From contig JAMWFC010000053.1 in the NCBI GenBank assembly GCA_027475525.1, positions 1-64,000 of the forward strand: a DNA stretch of 64,000 nt. The letters are read 5' to 3'. The position numbers were made by a program, and so were the translations under genes. The notes beneath the pieces were generated by a model. It was not told the origin of the DNA. It worked only from the letters and a program-made list of their open reading frames with translations, and searched no databases. The stretch comes from Macrolepiota albuminosa (lineage: Eukaryota > Basidiomycota > Agaricomycetes > Agaricales > Agaricaceae). Positions 1 to 13,248 of the stretch are shown here, piece after piece; position 1 is the first letter of the stretch, and each line of letters starts with the position of its first letter.

Positions 1-1285
1 AGCAGGAATATTGTTTATTATGATTCACTTGATCCTCCATCTGGCTCTTTCTATAGCTTTTTATCCTCGTGCTATGATTTTTCCACTTGTACATTCATTT
101 CAACATGCCAATAGTCAGAAAACTCTATTTCAAGTAGTACTGATAGGATTTATAACATCTGTAACTTAGATATCTGGATGTAGGACGCAGTCGTCACTTA
201 GACCAGCACCAACAAACAATAGAACCTCGCTGTATTCCGCAGGCGAGATAATATGCGTACGTGCACGTAGAATAGGATGATAGTAGACCAGGGTCAAGTA
301 AGGTAATTGAGAGGGATCGAGAATACCCAAAACAGTACTCAAAACAGACACTAAGTTAGCCACACAAGACTAAATACCGCTAATGTACTGAGTGGTTGTA
401 ATCATAGGATTACACTGGACTTCTGGGTATCATTTTATTCTATACCATGCCCACAAAGTCTACCAACTCTCCAAAGCTTTTTTTCAAATAAAAGATAAAG
501 ATCATCAACTTTGAAATATGATCAACAACTCAATTAGCAGGTCTCCTTTACTATTGGAGAACGTGCTTGCACCACCTTCTGCTGTCAACAGCAATATAGA
601 ATATGCCAGGAACAATGACTGCAGGAGGCTTTTTAATTGTGACTCGTCTTCCACAGACACCATGCTGCCATCTCCTGCAAAAAACATATCTTTGTTTGGA
701 AATGGCACAAATATTGTGAAGCATGTTCAGATTCTGGTGCACAACCCATAGCTGCAGAGCAGCATACAAATTTCGTCACCAAATATGAGGCACATCTGGA
801 TATTAGAGAATAAATATATAGGCCTGTAGAGTATATCTGAATAATGTCGAAGTGAGGTAAACAAGGCATACAAAAAGTGGAAGGAGGCAAAGAGTTGAGA
901 GAATCGAGAGTTTAGACGTTACCTTCATCAAAATGCCTGTCGATTGTCAGAGTACAAAAGTAGACGGGTCGGATTAAATGATGTCATTGAGAGTACTATC
1001 CCAGCATTTGAAGAGGCTTTGACTTTCTGTCCTCGGTGGGCTCTCAGATGGCTTAGTCAAAGTGTGGTGTACTTTTGAGGTATAATCATAGGTAACACTC
1101 TGCTGATCGTCATATGCATCATAACCTCATTCAGTATTTACATATTTACAACATATGTGGGGGCAAGTGGGAATGTGTTCAAAAATTCCGTGTTATTTAG
1201 CAGCATATATAGTCTCAGATAATAATCACATCCACACTTTCAGTGTGACATTAGGAGAAGGCTCGATTCTTCGCTAGTGGTATGT
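1..1285. other. No gene identified upstream of the PRELI gene
   Basis: This AT-rich stretch contains only short open frames on both strands. None carries a motif I recognise. A minus-strand reading around 505-708 is the most protein-like, but no splice chain connects it to anything. The last few hundred bases probably hold the promoter of the following gene. Confidence 0.4.
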
Positions 1286-2197
1286 ATGAAGGTAAGCGTT
1301 AATACTTGAAAGTTGGGAGCTCGAGTGCTTCCAGTTCTTTCACGACCTAAGTATGGCGAAGAAAGTAAAATGCCCGTTCCGGTTTTCTCCGGCCGATTGG
1401 CAATGTTCATGTGACGAGATCGAAAAAAAAGTCACAGTGTTGCCGAGCCCCGTAATCACAGGCTTTGGTCTTCGCACGACCATCATATCCTCAAATTCGC
1501 CTTTCATCTGTACAATCAACCTCCAGGACATCGATACCCATATTCCTCTTCAATGCATTTTTTTTCACAAGCATTCAGCTATGAGTGAGCATCTTCATCG
1601 AATATTGATTGGATGACCTGAATGTCCGTCACTAGGCATCCATGGTCTCATGTGGTCATTGGAATGTGGCACAAATACCCAAACCCTAAATGCTCTCACG
1701 TCGTCAGCATAGACGTCGTTGACCGTTCTGTTGACCCGAAGACTGGAATCATTAGAACGGAGCGTATTTTGGGTTGTAAACAGAAGGCACCGAGCTGGAT
1801 AGTAAAGGTGCAGTAACTGTTAAACCTGCGTATTTCAAACTGTTTTTTCATACGATAACAGTTGTTTGGTGGATCAGAAGATGCGTTTGTCCGGGAAATA
1901 TCCTTCGTTGACCCTTCGACACAAAATGCAACCATCACTTCTGTCAATCTTTCGCTATCACAATTTGCGACATGTTTTGAGCGTATACAGTATTCGCCCA
2001 GCTCACCTTCACGAACAAATTTCTCCCAGACGGCAGAAGTACAAGCACGAATGGCGCTATGGAGAACAGCTTCAGACAGGCTTGAGCGCTGGCTGGTACA
2101 ACGCTTTGAGCAAAATGCGCAACTTGGAAAATTGGGCTTCACTGATGTCCTACTAAGGTTATGGGAGGAGCGACAAACGCAGGCGGCACATTTGTAG
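1286..2197 (+). CDS. PRELI/MSF1 domain protein (Ups/PRELI-like intermembrane-space lipid transfer protein)
   Basis: The family carries phosphatidic acid or phosphatidylserine across the mitochondrial intermembrane space as a complex with Mdm35/TRIAP1, feeding cardiolipin and PE synthesis. Two solid exons are visible. The first (from about 1636) gives HPWSHVVIGMWHKYPNP and a run ending at the intron that starts at 1806. The second (1862-2194) gives LFGGSEDAFVREISFVDP and the C-terminal helix WLVQRFEQNAQLGK. Together they cover essentially the whole PRELI domain. The usual family start MKFF can be made from ATGAAG at 1286-1291 plus an exon from 1335 (TTCTTTCAC), which is why I place the start there. 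The join between that exon and the HPWSH exon does not keep frame with a GT donor, so the 5' model is unresolved (missed micro-exon, non-canonical site or base error). Identity is secure from the conserved residues; the subtype (Ups1 or Ups2/3) cannot be told. Confidence 0.72.
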
Positions 2198-2629
2198 AGT
2201 CCTTATATCATCATTATTCGTTTGCTTGGGACACGACCTGGGGATTTTCCCTGTAGACTTAAAAAGGCTCTTCATCGGCACCTACTTGTTATCGTAACAA
2301 GCACTTTCCTCTACATTATCATATGTACTATTTCTACACGACTCGTAATACTAGATGACTCGACGACGATTTTTGTTAAGCAAATGTGCAATTGTTTGTC
2401 ACGCGAGTGACTCGGGGTCACAACCCTCATCTGATCCATCGACGCTACTTATCTGTTCGTTCGTCATCGCATAGAAGCCTCCGACTTCGTTTCACGTCAA
2501 GAGCAAGCTGAGCCAGTGTCATAAAGTTTCATAAGAACACAGAAGGATCATCTGCCTCTGGTAGCCTAGGTCCTTCCCACCACCATCCAAGGAGGTTGTC
2601 CTGTCTGAAACCCATATGCTTCTTTAAGC
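2198..2629 (+). other. Intergenic region, probable TFC3 promoter
   Basis: There is no coding signal in this 0.4-kb gap between two genes on the same strand. It must hold the PRELI 3' end and the promoter of the TFIIIC gene. I see no clear TATA box. Confidence 0.4.
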
Positions 2630-5600
2630 ATGGACGAGCTCCTTCACCACTGCCTTCGCGAGCTTTCCTTTGACGGCGACCTAGGTATGTCCTTTATCAC
2701 ATGATGTCTCTTTCGAAAAAATTTGTCCCGTACGGGAGTTCGAACCCCACTCCTGTCAATTTACCTTTGTCTGATAATTATTGCCCCAGGTTGCAATGTA
2801 TCTAGACTGCGCGATTTCATTGTCGATTTTTATGCCCACAACGGTACACCACAAATTCTTGATGATGCCTTTTGCGCTTTTGTCTGGTCTCTCGTCGCAC
2901 AACAGCCAACTGTAAGGATCGGCACTGTACCTCCGAGCATCACCTCCGAAGTGTGGATTGCGCCACAAATTAGTGCTAAGCGTAAGGCGAAAGCAAAGGG
3001 CGAAGAGCACGTAGAAACGAAGCCCACTCAGCTTGACATCGTTCCTGTTGCCCAGGATAGGTCCCTCAATGACTTGCAAAAAGAGTACGGCGACAAGCTC
3101 CGAATAGCTGTAGATCCAGATGCCATCTATGCTGCCATTACGGGCTCGCATATACGAGTTCGTCTTTCATGTGCGCTGTCGTTATTTCACTGACTTATGT
3201 CCTAGTTCGCGAAACTCAGTCCAATGGTCTACTCTGCACTCCAGATCATAACGCGGGGTCGAGATAACGGAGTCACTGTCGTTGAATTGGGCCAGAAATC
3301 TAAATACGACCAGAAGACTTGTTTTTACCTCGTCAGACAGCTGACGGAACTGGATCTCGTGTAAGGCTAATGCATTTTAACTACATTGTTCGATGCTCAT
3401 TCCGATGGAATTTAGTGTCAAAGTCAGACGCGGGGGAGTCGGTACTCATTTCGTGATTCATCGACACTTTTTTGATCGCAGTCCGCATTGGAAAGCTATA
3501 CGTGAGGAAGAAAACCAGGCGGAAAGTTCGCATAGGAAAGTCGCTCCAGATTCGACGACAGATATATATGAAGAGGAAGAAAGAACCGCAGATGCTCATT
3601 CACTCGACTTTACTCCTATTGATGCCCGTCATCTTTCGAGTTTGCCCCTTATTCGGGGTCGAGTTGTGAAATTGCTAAAAGCTTCGAAGAATCAAATGCA
3701 CGCCTCAAATAATATGCTTATAACTCTTGTACGTGAGCAGCTTACTGTATATGTCTCGTATACCTCACTGGTCACAAAAAGGGCTTTGCCAACCCGACTA
3801 AGACAGACCGTCGCTTCTTCCAGAGTAGGATTCGTGAGATGATTCAGCAAGGCATAATAGAGAAAGTTGTCGTGCCGAGTAACAAACGAAAATCGTCAAA
3901 TACCTCCGTAAAGTGTTTTCGTCTAGTTTCTAAGGATAGGTCTGGGCGAGATGATGAGGATGTTTTTGTGCAGCCTCAGGACGGAGATGACGACGAGAAG
4001 GAAGTTGGTCAGCCATTTTAACCTCAGGATGTTATAAAGTTGATTGACAATGTTGACAAAGGCGAACAATACGGCGTCAAAATGAACATTACAATTCACA
4101 AACAGATTTTTGATTTGCTCGAAGAATCAGGCATGGTTGGAATGACCCTGAACGTTAGTCGTTTTCTCGAGCCCTCCGCTTACCACTTATATCATATTTC
4201 AGGAACTTTCCGCCGCCCTTGGTCAATTTGACAAACGGACCATCGAGTTACTTCTTACGAGAGCAGAGAAGTTCCCTCCTCCTTCTCATCTCAGTGATCT
4301 AGGCATTTCAGGCCTAATGGAGACTAGTGGCAGAGAACGCCGACATCGGTATTTCACAGTGGCTTCATATCGCCATCTCCTTGCGAAGGAAAAGCTGGAC
4401 AACAGTGGTGCAGGCTACAGTGAAGTTGATTTTTCCAATGTCGGGAAATTTTTGCCCGTGGATTTAAATCTCTTTTACAAAGATCAAGACGCACTATATC
4501 GGTATCAAGACTCCTTCAAAGAAAGTGAAAATTCAGCGGGTAAAAAGCGCACCCCGAAAAATCCCATTCTTGCCGATGGGACCGTTAAACAGGGCAGGCC
4601 AAGAAAATACCCTGTTGGAGAAGATCCCAAATCACTCCGAGAAAAGGCTAAGAAAAGGAAGTTGGAAGCTGCTCTCGTTGAAAATGAGGGTAACGAGCAG
4701 CCCGGGCCAAGCAAGAAGAGACGGTTCACTGAGATACAAGAGGCCGGTATGTTTTACGGAAGAGTGTATTCATAATAGCCCCTGATTTATCATACAGAGT
4801 TGACGCGTGAAACCACCAGAATCCCTAAGAAGCGTGGTCGGCCTCGAAAAGAGAAGCAAATAGAAAACTATTGGCCACGAGAAGAGATACCTTCTCTGGA
4901 AAAGCAACGAGGTAAACTACCCAAAGTTGCGTCTCATGCTAATGTGGATGAAGCCGCGCTTTCTGCAAACAAGCGTACATCTGCGCCGAGAAATGACACT
5001 GCGACAACGGACGGAGCTCCGTTACCCTCTAGGAAAAGGCCTCGAAACAAGCCCGGCGGTAAGGATACCAAGACCACCCTCACTGAAATTTCAGGGGAGG
5101 AAGCCGAATCCGGTCCGTCCAAACGCACCCGATTTGCGTCTGTACCCTCTGGTGACCTTGAAAACATTCGGCTCGACGATTGCAACGAGAACATGGCAGT
5201 TGAAATACCTATTGCTTTTTCTTCAGAATCCTTGCATGTCGCCTCGTCCAATACACGTATTCCTGCTCAGTCAACCTCTTCCGAGCTGTCCTTAGAGCAA
5301 GGCCCAGAACAACCACTTTCACAACAGCCGGTACCTCTACATACGTCTTCATCTCCAACGGAACTATCTCAAGTGTTGTCCACAACGTACGCACCACCAC
5401 CTCGGATCCAGTCTGTACTCCCTGCCTCCAACAGTGTACCTCGCAATCCTACACCTACTTTTGAAGGACCCCCCCTTTCAAATCCAAGTGAGGTCCCCAT
5501 TGATCCTGCTCTGGTGGTAGACGTTTTTGAGTATGCAGAACAAATACACCACGGTGCCTTCGTAAGTCACCTCTCGTTGTTGTTTAGCATATAATCACTT

Positions 5601-8600
5601 CTGTTTTTTTTGTTCCATCAAAGGGCGTCAATTCTCTCCCGATATATCCTGAAAGTGCAAGACAAGAAAACACACCTCAGGTGTCGATGAATCCACTGTC
5701 TATATCCGGAACGAACATGCAGAATTTGTCTTCAAGTGCTAATAAGGTCCAAGCAGAGAATGAATCCATGGAACAGATCTCTCAAAAAGGAACACGCGTT
5801 AACGTTTCTCATCTTCGACGAGAAAATGAGCTATATCGTGTTGTTGAGAATATGGGAGGGATTATCAATCTCCAAACGAAGGATTTCTTTGAGGAGCACA
5901 TGGCTCTGCTGGAAGTCATGACAAAAGCTGGCGAACCGACGAGTGCTCCTGTGGGTACCAAGACGGACAAACGTACAGCGGTGTCGACCTTCAATAATCT
6001 TGAGAAACGAGGTCGAATTAAACAGCTCAAGACTTCGGTGATGACCCACACAGGCGTCCGACGTCCAGCTTGCATTGTTTACCTGCCGACTATTTCGCAA
6101 GAATTGTTAAATGCTTTCCTTGCTGACTTGTCGCATGGCGCTCAATCGACTCCGCATCCAGGAAATTATGTTAAAATTGACGAGCATATGGAGTACGGGG
6201 CTGATGCGAGTTCTATACCAAGAGGGGCTCTTCCTTTACAACTATTGCAAATGGAGCAGCCAGGTGGCGATCGCAAGGAGCGTTGGAGCAAAAATGTTGC
6301 TCGAGCTAACCAGCTCTTCTCTTATGGTGACTCTGTCATTAGAGATGTTCTTCTAACGGAGAGGACGACTGTGGCCCAGTTATATGGATTCATTGTTGGT
6401 AAGGCTGTTCGCTGCCGCGAATTCCATCTATCTGCTCTTGATGCATTTGAAAACGGAAACCCATCTTCAAACATCATATCGCACAAAAATCGAATCGTAG
6501 ATCTCTCATTTTTTGTCTATGACATCCCTCTGGGTCTCTACTGCTCCCTGGTGTCGTCTCTGTCACACAATGACGAACTGAATAGGTTTATCGCGACTCC
6601 ACAGGGTCGACAAACACTTGTACGAGATCTTCCTTCTGCTATCAGCACTTCACTCCAAATTGGCCGATCTCGCGCTCGTTCCAGGTTTCTTGATATATTA
6701 GAGATCCTTCGTGCTCTGAAGCTAGTAACTCCACTTCAATCGTCCAAGTCTGGTAGACCATGGGTAATCTGTGAAGAAATCGATGGCAAACCAAACACTT
6801 TTGACATAGCTTCTGGCGAAGGTTGGACCATTAGCACTCCAATGGCTGCCCCAACATATTGGCAATTTAATGATATTGCACCGGTATATGTGTGGGCTGC
6901 ATCTGAGACATCTCCCCCCTTTTGGCAGGATGTTGCTGTCGGGTCTAGTGTCAGCGCAAAGAACTTTTGGCGCTTGCTCCAGGAAGCAAGCACCCGAGCG
7001 GATATTATTGTATCCACAAATGCGTCCAGCACCACTGGTCCGCAGCATTTGCCTATTAGCGTTGTAAGGTCCCTCCGCCGTCAAGCATCTTGGAAATCGG
7101 AGTATATTTTGACATGGCATCAAAGTCAATATCTCAGACAGTTTGTAGAAGCAGCTACAGGGAATACCCCTTTGCAGAATGACGATGAAGGAGCGACACA
7201 AATTGAGAAAATGTCTTGGGTTATCAGCGCGCCGCAACAAGCTATCAGAAACTTTTTCCGCGTTACCCACGTCAAGTTTCTGAGAGACATAGAGAAACTT
7301 CGCAAGAAGACCGCGCGGATTTCTGTTGAAAAAAAGGCCAAACACGCTGCCGCTACAAAAGCATCGCTTGCCAAAAGGGCCGCAGACGCTCGCCAGCTCA
7401 GGGAGGAGGAATGGGATAGTGTGATTCGACGCCTCTACCCGACAACATTGGAACCAGCAGCCGATATTCGCATCCGTCGAATACGAAGTCGTTTCCTCCA
7501 GGCCGGTTCCATAAAGGACCTTGGAAAGTGGGAGGATGAGATCAACGAGGCTATACAAGAGGCCAACATAGTAGCGAAGAAGGTCCTCAAAGGCGCAATA
7601 AGGCGGACTTTTCCCACTAGGACTGTACCTGTTGCAGTGGACCCCGTGCATTTATCTGTTGCCGTCAATCCTCCTGAAAAGCCGGTAGAGACTTTAATTG
7701 CTATGCAGGGACCCCCTCTTGTACCTCATCAAGACAAAGTCAAGCGAAAGGGTAAAGGGAAGAACGTGGAAGGTTCGTTTTCTTTCGATCTCCTTGACAT
7801 CGGATAACAAAAATATGTTCGTAAATCAAGCCCCGCAACCTAAACACAAGACGTTGCGACGCCATAGATTCCAGTGGAACCGTGACTATGAGGAACTTGC
7901 TCGCGATGCCTCTGCTATCATACGTGCACGATGCCGCAACCTACCGAGGCTCGACTGGGCGGCGTTTGAGCAAGTATTTCCTGCTGTTCCTCGGAACACC
8001 GTGCGCCAGCGTCTCGCGCATATCCGAGAAACGCCAGGAAATGAAGCGTATCTTAATCGCCTTGAAGACAGGTGGTATGAGATTTGGATGCAACATCGAG
8101 GCTCTCCTTGTCTACCTGATGACGATCCCATGAGTGCAAGCAATTTCAATCTGATTAAACACATCGAATTTCTGAGACAACACGTCGATAAAAATGCTTT
8201 GTAAGTACAAGATTATCTACGGGCGTCATAGTATTCTCAGTTATGCACAGACGCGTCGGTTTCGCTCAACCGAAAGAAAGTGCTGGAATAGCTCTATCTG
8301 CTTCGGTTGATTTGCTTCTGGCTGAATATGACATCGTGGAAAGCACGCCAAATGCCCCATATTGGGATTTTGTTTGGAATGCGGTTGTCGAAGAAGGACG
8401 TGAAAAACAAATGCTTCGTCAGCCATTTCTCAAGACGCCGGAAGAAATGCCTCCTGTCGCAGAAGTTCCCCCGGAGGCTGTTTCTTTGGCAGAGTCTGCG
8501 CTGAAGGTGAGTTTACAGCAGACGAAAGAGCCGATCTTCCTCACTAGTGTTAGGTGACGCTTGGTAGTCCACATGAATGCTATAATCCAGAGCTCGGGTC

Positions 8601-10133
8601 CACACTCTTGCACGCTATAGGAGAGAATTATGTATCTGTCGCCACTAAGAATTTACTTGGCCGTGGCGTTCTCTCCAAATTGGTACGGGATCCTCAGAAG
8701 CAGAAACCTGGGAGGCAGCTTAAAATTTCAGAAGGGTGAATGACATTGACCTCCCATGCTATCAATCCCTGATCGTCTTTTTTTGCGTCAGTAATCAAAA
8801 TGCAACTGGGGGGCCAATTCCCCGAGAGACTTACCAAGATGCCGCGGCGCTTGAAGAGCTATCATTACAAGATGGGGGTTCATGGAGAGAGTGGCCGCTT
8901 ACTGCATCAGATGGTGATTCTGCTGCTCTTATACAGCTTGTATCGGAGAATAAGGTGAGCCTCATCCTTCATGACGCTAATTTCTTGTTCCTGAATTCTC
9001 TTAAGGTTGAGTTCAGAGTGGACACATCTCATGCTCAATCTTGTCGTCCAACTCTTGACTGGAACAGCAAGAAAGCAGGTTGGTATTTATTGATTATATG
9101 ATCTTCCAGGCTAAAAGACGGCTAGATGATGACCAAATCGAGACGGCAGTGCGTGTTCGCACAGTCGCCACATCACTATCACAGCTCCAGCAGATTCCGA
9201 CTCAGGAATCATCACCGGCGCAAACAACATCGAGTTTGCCTGGTGAATTGAATCCTGCCCATGGTCAGTCTGTTGACGGAGGAATTGCGTCATGTAGACG
9301 ATTGACGAACACCGGGATGGCTGACTGAATCCTGCCCATGGTCAGTCTGTTGACGGAGGAATTGCGTCATGTAGACGATTGACGAACACCGGGATGGCTG
9401 ACTGTATGGTTTGTCTTGAGGAAGAATGGACGTCTTTTAACGACGGCCTTATCCCCGAAGAAAGGGAGCTGGCAATGCATATACTAACAATTGTCCGACA
9501 CAGTGCTGAACATGGTGTGACCAAGAGTCATCTACGTGTACGTCGTATTTGAATATGACAAAGCGAAAAACAATCTAATTTCGATATGTTTTTGGAGACA
9601 AACACAAATGCTGCCATACCAAGCGGACAACTTTTTGCTATTGTCAAGAAGATGATTGAGTCACCTGTCCCAATGTTATTCTGGGCCGGGTACTCATCCC
9701 TAGTCCTGGTTTCCTCTGCGTACATAATGAATTGGACCATACTTGTCTCCGAGAACCCCGCAACAAGGATCTTCCCTCGGCGCTGGCTCGATATATCAGG
9801 CCGCAAGATTTTGGACTTCTGGGAAGCTGCTTTGAAGGCGGTAATGGGAATTGTTGTGTTCCGCCCAGGTATAACACAGGTCTGTCGAAGAGCAGCCCTT
9901 ACCAACTCCACATTTTGAACACTTATTAGGCCGAGCTTCGATGGAGGTTACGATCAGTCTATGACAGACAAGAGATTGGCGACCTAGTACGATTTCTTGA
10001 AGAAGATGGATTCCTCAGCATGCGAATTGATTCCGCGATTGAATGGAATAACGTTAATGTGGCTGCGCTGGACGATCGAGAAGAGAAAGGAGTATTTTGG
10101 TTCGTGGGAGAGAAACACTGGTATCTAGTGTAG
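2630..10133 (+). CDS. TFC3: TFIIIC large subunit, B-block-binding (Tfc3/Sfc3-like)
   Basis: This is the subunit of RNA polymerase III factor TFIIIC that contacts the B box of tRNA genes. The first exon starts at ATG 2630 and splices at GTATGT (2685) into a reading rich in winged-helix segments, including TPQILDDAFCAFVWSL and, after 3204, SKYDQKTCFYLVRQLTELDLV, the B-block domain. AT-hook-like basic motifs follow (GRPRKYPVG near 4595 and KKRGRPRK near 4830). A long exon at 5681-7807 carries more helix-turn-helix segments. A homeodomain-like stretch follows at 7855-8200 (RRHRFQWNRDYEEL). The last exon ends at TAG 10131-10133 with GEKHWYLV. Roughly a dozen short introns are needed; I estimate about 2,200 residues, longer than yeast Tfc3. 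The frame is broken only at 9251-9404 by a 77-bp tandem duplication that is probably an assembly error. Family identity is from domain order and wording of conserved segments. Confidence 0.85.
9251..9404. repeat. Exact 77-bp tandem duplication in TFC3 coding sequence
   Basis: Copy 1 is 9251-9327 and copy 2 is 9328-9404, identical base for base. Since 77 is not a multiple of three, the second copy shifts frame and gives a TGA at 9326-9328. Reading through one copy only restores the open frame into the exon after 9405. It is one of three exact 77-bp duplications in the window. Confidence 0.95.
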
Positions 10134-10574
10134 ACAGGTAATTTTGGAGCGTGTACAGTTTGACAGTCGCAGTCGGCAAGCACTTCTGATTACACAGGTT
10201 CTATCAAGCGAACATTGGTGGTTGCGATGATGAGAACTAACACTCATGATGCACCGTGGTAAATTGGCCATTCTTGTTCACCATCTTGCCCCCTAAGCCC
10301 CTAGTTTCTTTTCTCTTCTGCCTTCTTCTCCAGGCTGGTCCATTCACGAATCCGTTGTTCCAATTCGACGACGTTCGCCTTCGACGCCCTAGTGGTTTCG
10401 CAGTCTTTACTCTTGTTCCATTCAGTCCTTGAAGTTGCCAGGTCATATTACGATCGCCCTGGCTACTTCTTGTTCAACCTTTTACGCAGTTGTGAGCATG
10501 CGTGTCAAACATTTGTGGAAATTTGTACGATCGCCCTGGCTACTTCTTGTTCAACCTTTTACGCAGTTGTGAGC
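10134..10574 (+). other. Intergenic region between TFC3 and the membrane protein gene
   Basis: Non-coding. It contains the first copy of the 77-bp duplication that starts at 10449 and presumably the promoter of the next gene. A pyrimidine-rich stretch lies at about 10280-10340. Confidence 0.5.
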
Positions 10575-10602
10575 ATGCGTGTCAAACATTTGTGGAAATT
10601 TG
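10449..10602. repeat. Exact 77-bp tandem duplication at the 5' end of the membrane protein gene
   Basis: Copies are 10449-10525 and 10526-10602, identical. The proposed start codon ATG (10575) lies inside the second copy and has a twin at 10498, so the true transcript start and 5' UTR are uncertain until the duplication is resolved. Confidence 0.95.
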
Positions 10603-12929
10603 TGGAAACAAGTACAAAACTTGTGGTGCGTTATCCTGATATGAGTCGTTGTAGAAATTGAATATACTTTCGCAGTGGGATCGGATCACCTTCTCCAAAC
10701 TCACGATCGCTTATTTCGCTTTTTCGCTCGTTCACTTTGCTATCCAACTTTCGTTTCAGATCAAAGCTTTCACTATCAACGCCGATGCAGCTGCTTTCTT
10801 GCGTGATATCCTAGTGGAAGGTAATGCCGTGAATAATAGTCTTCCTATCCTCCGTGGCGACAGCATTTATATGTGTTCATGGGTCCCAAGCAATCTCGAT
10901 CTTAATGACGAGCATTGTCCTGTGGTATGGGATGGGACAAAGGGTCTAAATAGGATTAATGCCGGAGTCAAAGGGAGTCCCTTGTCTACAACCTCAAGCA
11001 TTGTTGCATCGCCTTCAGACAATGTTATCTACTCGGCGTTCATCTCCACTTCAAGTGATGTCCCTCTTCCGACTTCTTTCACTTCAAGCCCGACCTCTAG
11101 CCTCCTCGTTCCATCCAATGCCATTACTCCTGCTACAATTGGTACCGTTGATTCTTCAACAGTGACTATCCTTGTCAGACCAGCGGCCACCATCCCTTCT
11201 ATCCTTGACGTCGATTATGATACTAACGACCGCGACGATAATGTCCACCAACGTCACGAGGTTTGTTAAAACTTCTTTTTAGCCACGAAGTCCGTCTAAG
11301 GCAGCTTTAGCTATCCGCACGGGATGCCCCTCGAATTCTCGATTTTCAACAAGCTGGTGAGATCAGCGTGGACATTAGCGGAATGGGCTTTGAGGCCACC
11401 AGCTTAGATTCAACGTGTGTTTGGGCTCTGAATTGGCCCGTATCTGTGTAGGTTGAACTCAAATTACTTTTAAAATGCAGTCCTGATCCCTTCCGACAGT
11501 CTTCACGACACAATCCGTGAGGACATCGTTTTCATTGCATTCCAGTTCTGGGTACTTGGCATGTCGGTTGTCGCCTTGCTTAACGAATCAATCCCTCATA
11601 CCTTGGCGTCTCTTGTTACTCACATGATTGCCACCGCCTGGGCAGCCTTTCAAATTGCACACACCGCGGATTTTAAATCCAACTTCAGCCGCGTCATTAC
11701 GAACGGCGCGTGTGGCGGCTTACCAATGTCATTACTTCCTAGCTATTGGCGTGATAGGGGTATTGCAGAATGGACAAGCCTCGCCTTCAACGTTCTCGCG
11801 TTGCTGATATCTAGCTTCCTAACCTTCAAACTTTTCAAGGTGATCTTTCCTTTTGCACTCATTATAGCTTTGTCTAAAATAACAACCTGGATGGTAGTCC
11901 TTTGGATGGCAGACGTTCAAGCGCGTCGGAGCTTCGTTGACTATCAATCGCATCTATAAGATCGTGCTCACTTTGTCCATCACCATTCAACTCTCCATGT
12001 TCTTCATGGCGGTCACGGTGTCTTTGTGGATTGATCAGTTGTTTAATAGCGCGATTGGTGACATGGTCGACTTTGAAACTTTGTACAAAGTGTCCTCTTT
12101 CGTTACGCTTGTGGTAGGCTCAGTGGTTAATTCGCTGGTCGTTGCTAATTTAATTCTACTCAGCTCTTGGTTCCATGGTTGATGACGGTATGTTCATGCC
12201 TGCAAGTGCCACTCAACCACTTGTCTTATCAATGACTAGGGTTGGTTTGCTGTTCGTCGAGAGCTCCGTATGCCAATGTTCATCTTTCTGGTCCTGTCCA
12301 TATTGTATCTGGGGGGGTGGAGCGTCATGTTTTTCTCTACCACATTCCGCTGGGCTTTCGTGACATGGAGGTTTTTCAGTATTATGGCAATCGCATCAGT
12401 TCTCCTCACTGTTGTTTCGCTGGTTCTTGGTGTTGTCTGCCGGTATAACTTTGGCAAGGGTTTGCTTCGCTATCGTAAGCTCATAGATCACAAAGCTAAC
12501 AATGATACTAAACACTCGAAAACAGTCGATGTCCAGCAAAAGCTCCCTGACGATGACTTCCGTTATTATGAACGGTCCGATGAGAAGGTTGACTTTCCAT
12601 CCAATGAGAAACTCATTCCTACCTTTGCTGCCGCATTCGGCCGAGGCGAGGGGCTATCACGCGCCAACACTTCCAAGGTTCCACGATTGTTCAGCGGCTC
12701 GGCAAAGCCTTTTGAATCTATCAGCCCAGTAACGCCGCCGCCAAATGCGTATACCATAGCACGAATTTCACCCAATGGTTCATCTTACACTGGTGACTAT
12801 GACAGCCATGTTATGAGAAGTGACACACGTTCCAGTGATAAAAGTTTCGGAAGTCTGGCCAGCTACTATCTTTATAGTGATAAGGGTTATAGTCGACCAG
12901 ATGACCAAAAGCGTTGGATCATAGAATGA
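10575..12929 (+). CDS. Multi-spanning membrane protein of unknown function
   Basis: I do not recognise a named family. ATG 10575 opens a 17-codon exon that splices at 10626 (GTGCGT) to 10676. The downstream exon starts with a hydrophobic helix (KLTIAYFAFSLVHFAIQLSF) followed by a Ser/Thr-rich extramembrane region (about 10960-11180). After a break at 11263-11310, further exons (about 11311-11440 and from 11501) carry four or more strongly hydrophobic segments, for example FVTLVVGSVVNSLVVANLIL and MFIFLVLSILYLGGWSVMFF. The last exon ends with a roughly 150-residue polar cytoplasmic-looking tail containing SPVTPPPNAY and many Ser residues, stop at 12927-12929. The layout (six or so helices, long loop, disordered tail) suggests an integral membrane protein of the plasma membrane or endomembranes. 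Several short introns are needed and I have not fixed all boundaries. The 5' end overlaps a 77-bp duplication. Confidence 0.6.
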
Positions 12930-13248
12930 TGTATTGTATAGTTTGCAACTTAGGGCGCAGGCTTTTTTTCTTAACGTAGCTTCTTAATTTTGATGTTGAC
13001 GACAGAACGTGGTTTTTCGACCAATTCGTCGGCAAGCTTGCTTTGAACTTGACCAATTTGTATTTGGGGACCGATCACCGACCTCAGAAACATTCAGAGT
13101 AATTCACAACGCGTCTCATGACTGCGACTGTAGGGAACCTAAGTACCGTAGAATTCGATTGGCGTGAGGCAAATGTGAACAGAGCAGTTGCAGGTAAGAT
13201 ACATATTTGTGAAGTATGATTGTCCAGATGTCATCAAAGTCTAGAGTT
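12930..13248. other. Convergent intergenic region
   Basis: This is the space between the ends of two convergent genes. It should hold both 3' UTRs. No other feature is visible. Confidence 0.5.

Noticed and set aside
1353..1616. 87-codon frame ahead of the PRELI gene as a separate protein
   Set aside because: It has no similarity that I recognise, overlaps the probable 5' exons of the PRELI gene and is matched by an equally long frame on the other strand.
6722..7651. 309-codon open frame on the minus strand
   Set aside because: It lies opposite the conserved TFIIIC exon (5681-7807) and has no motif, so it is a shadow frame.
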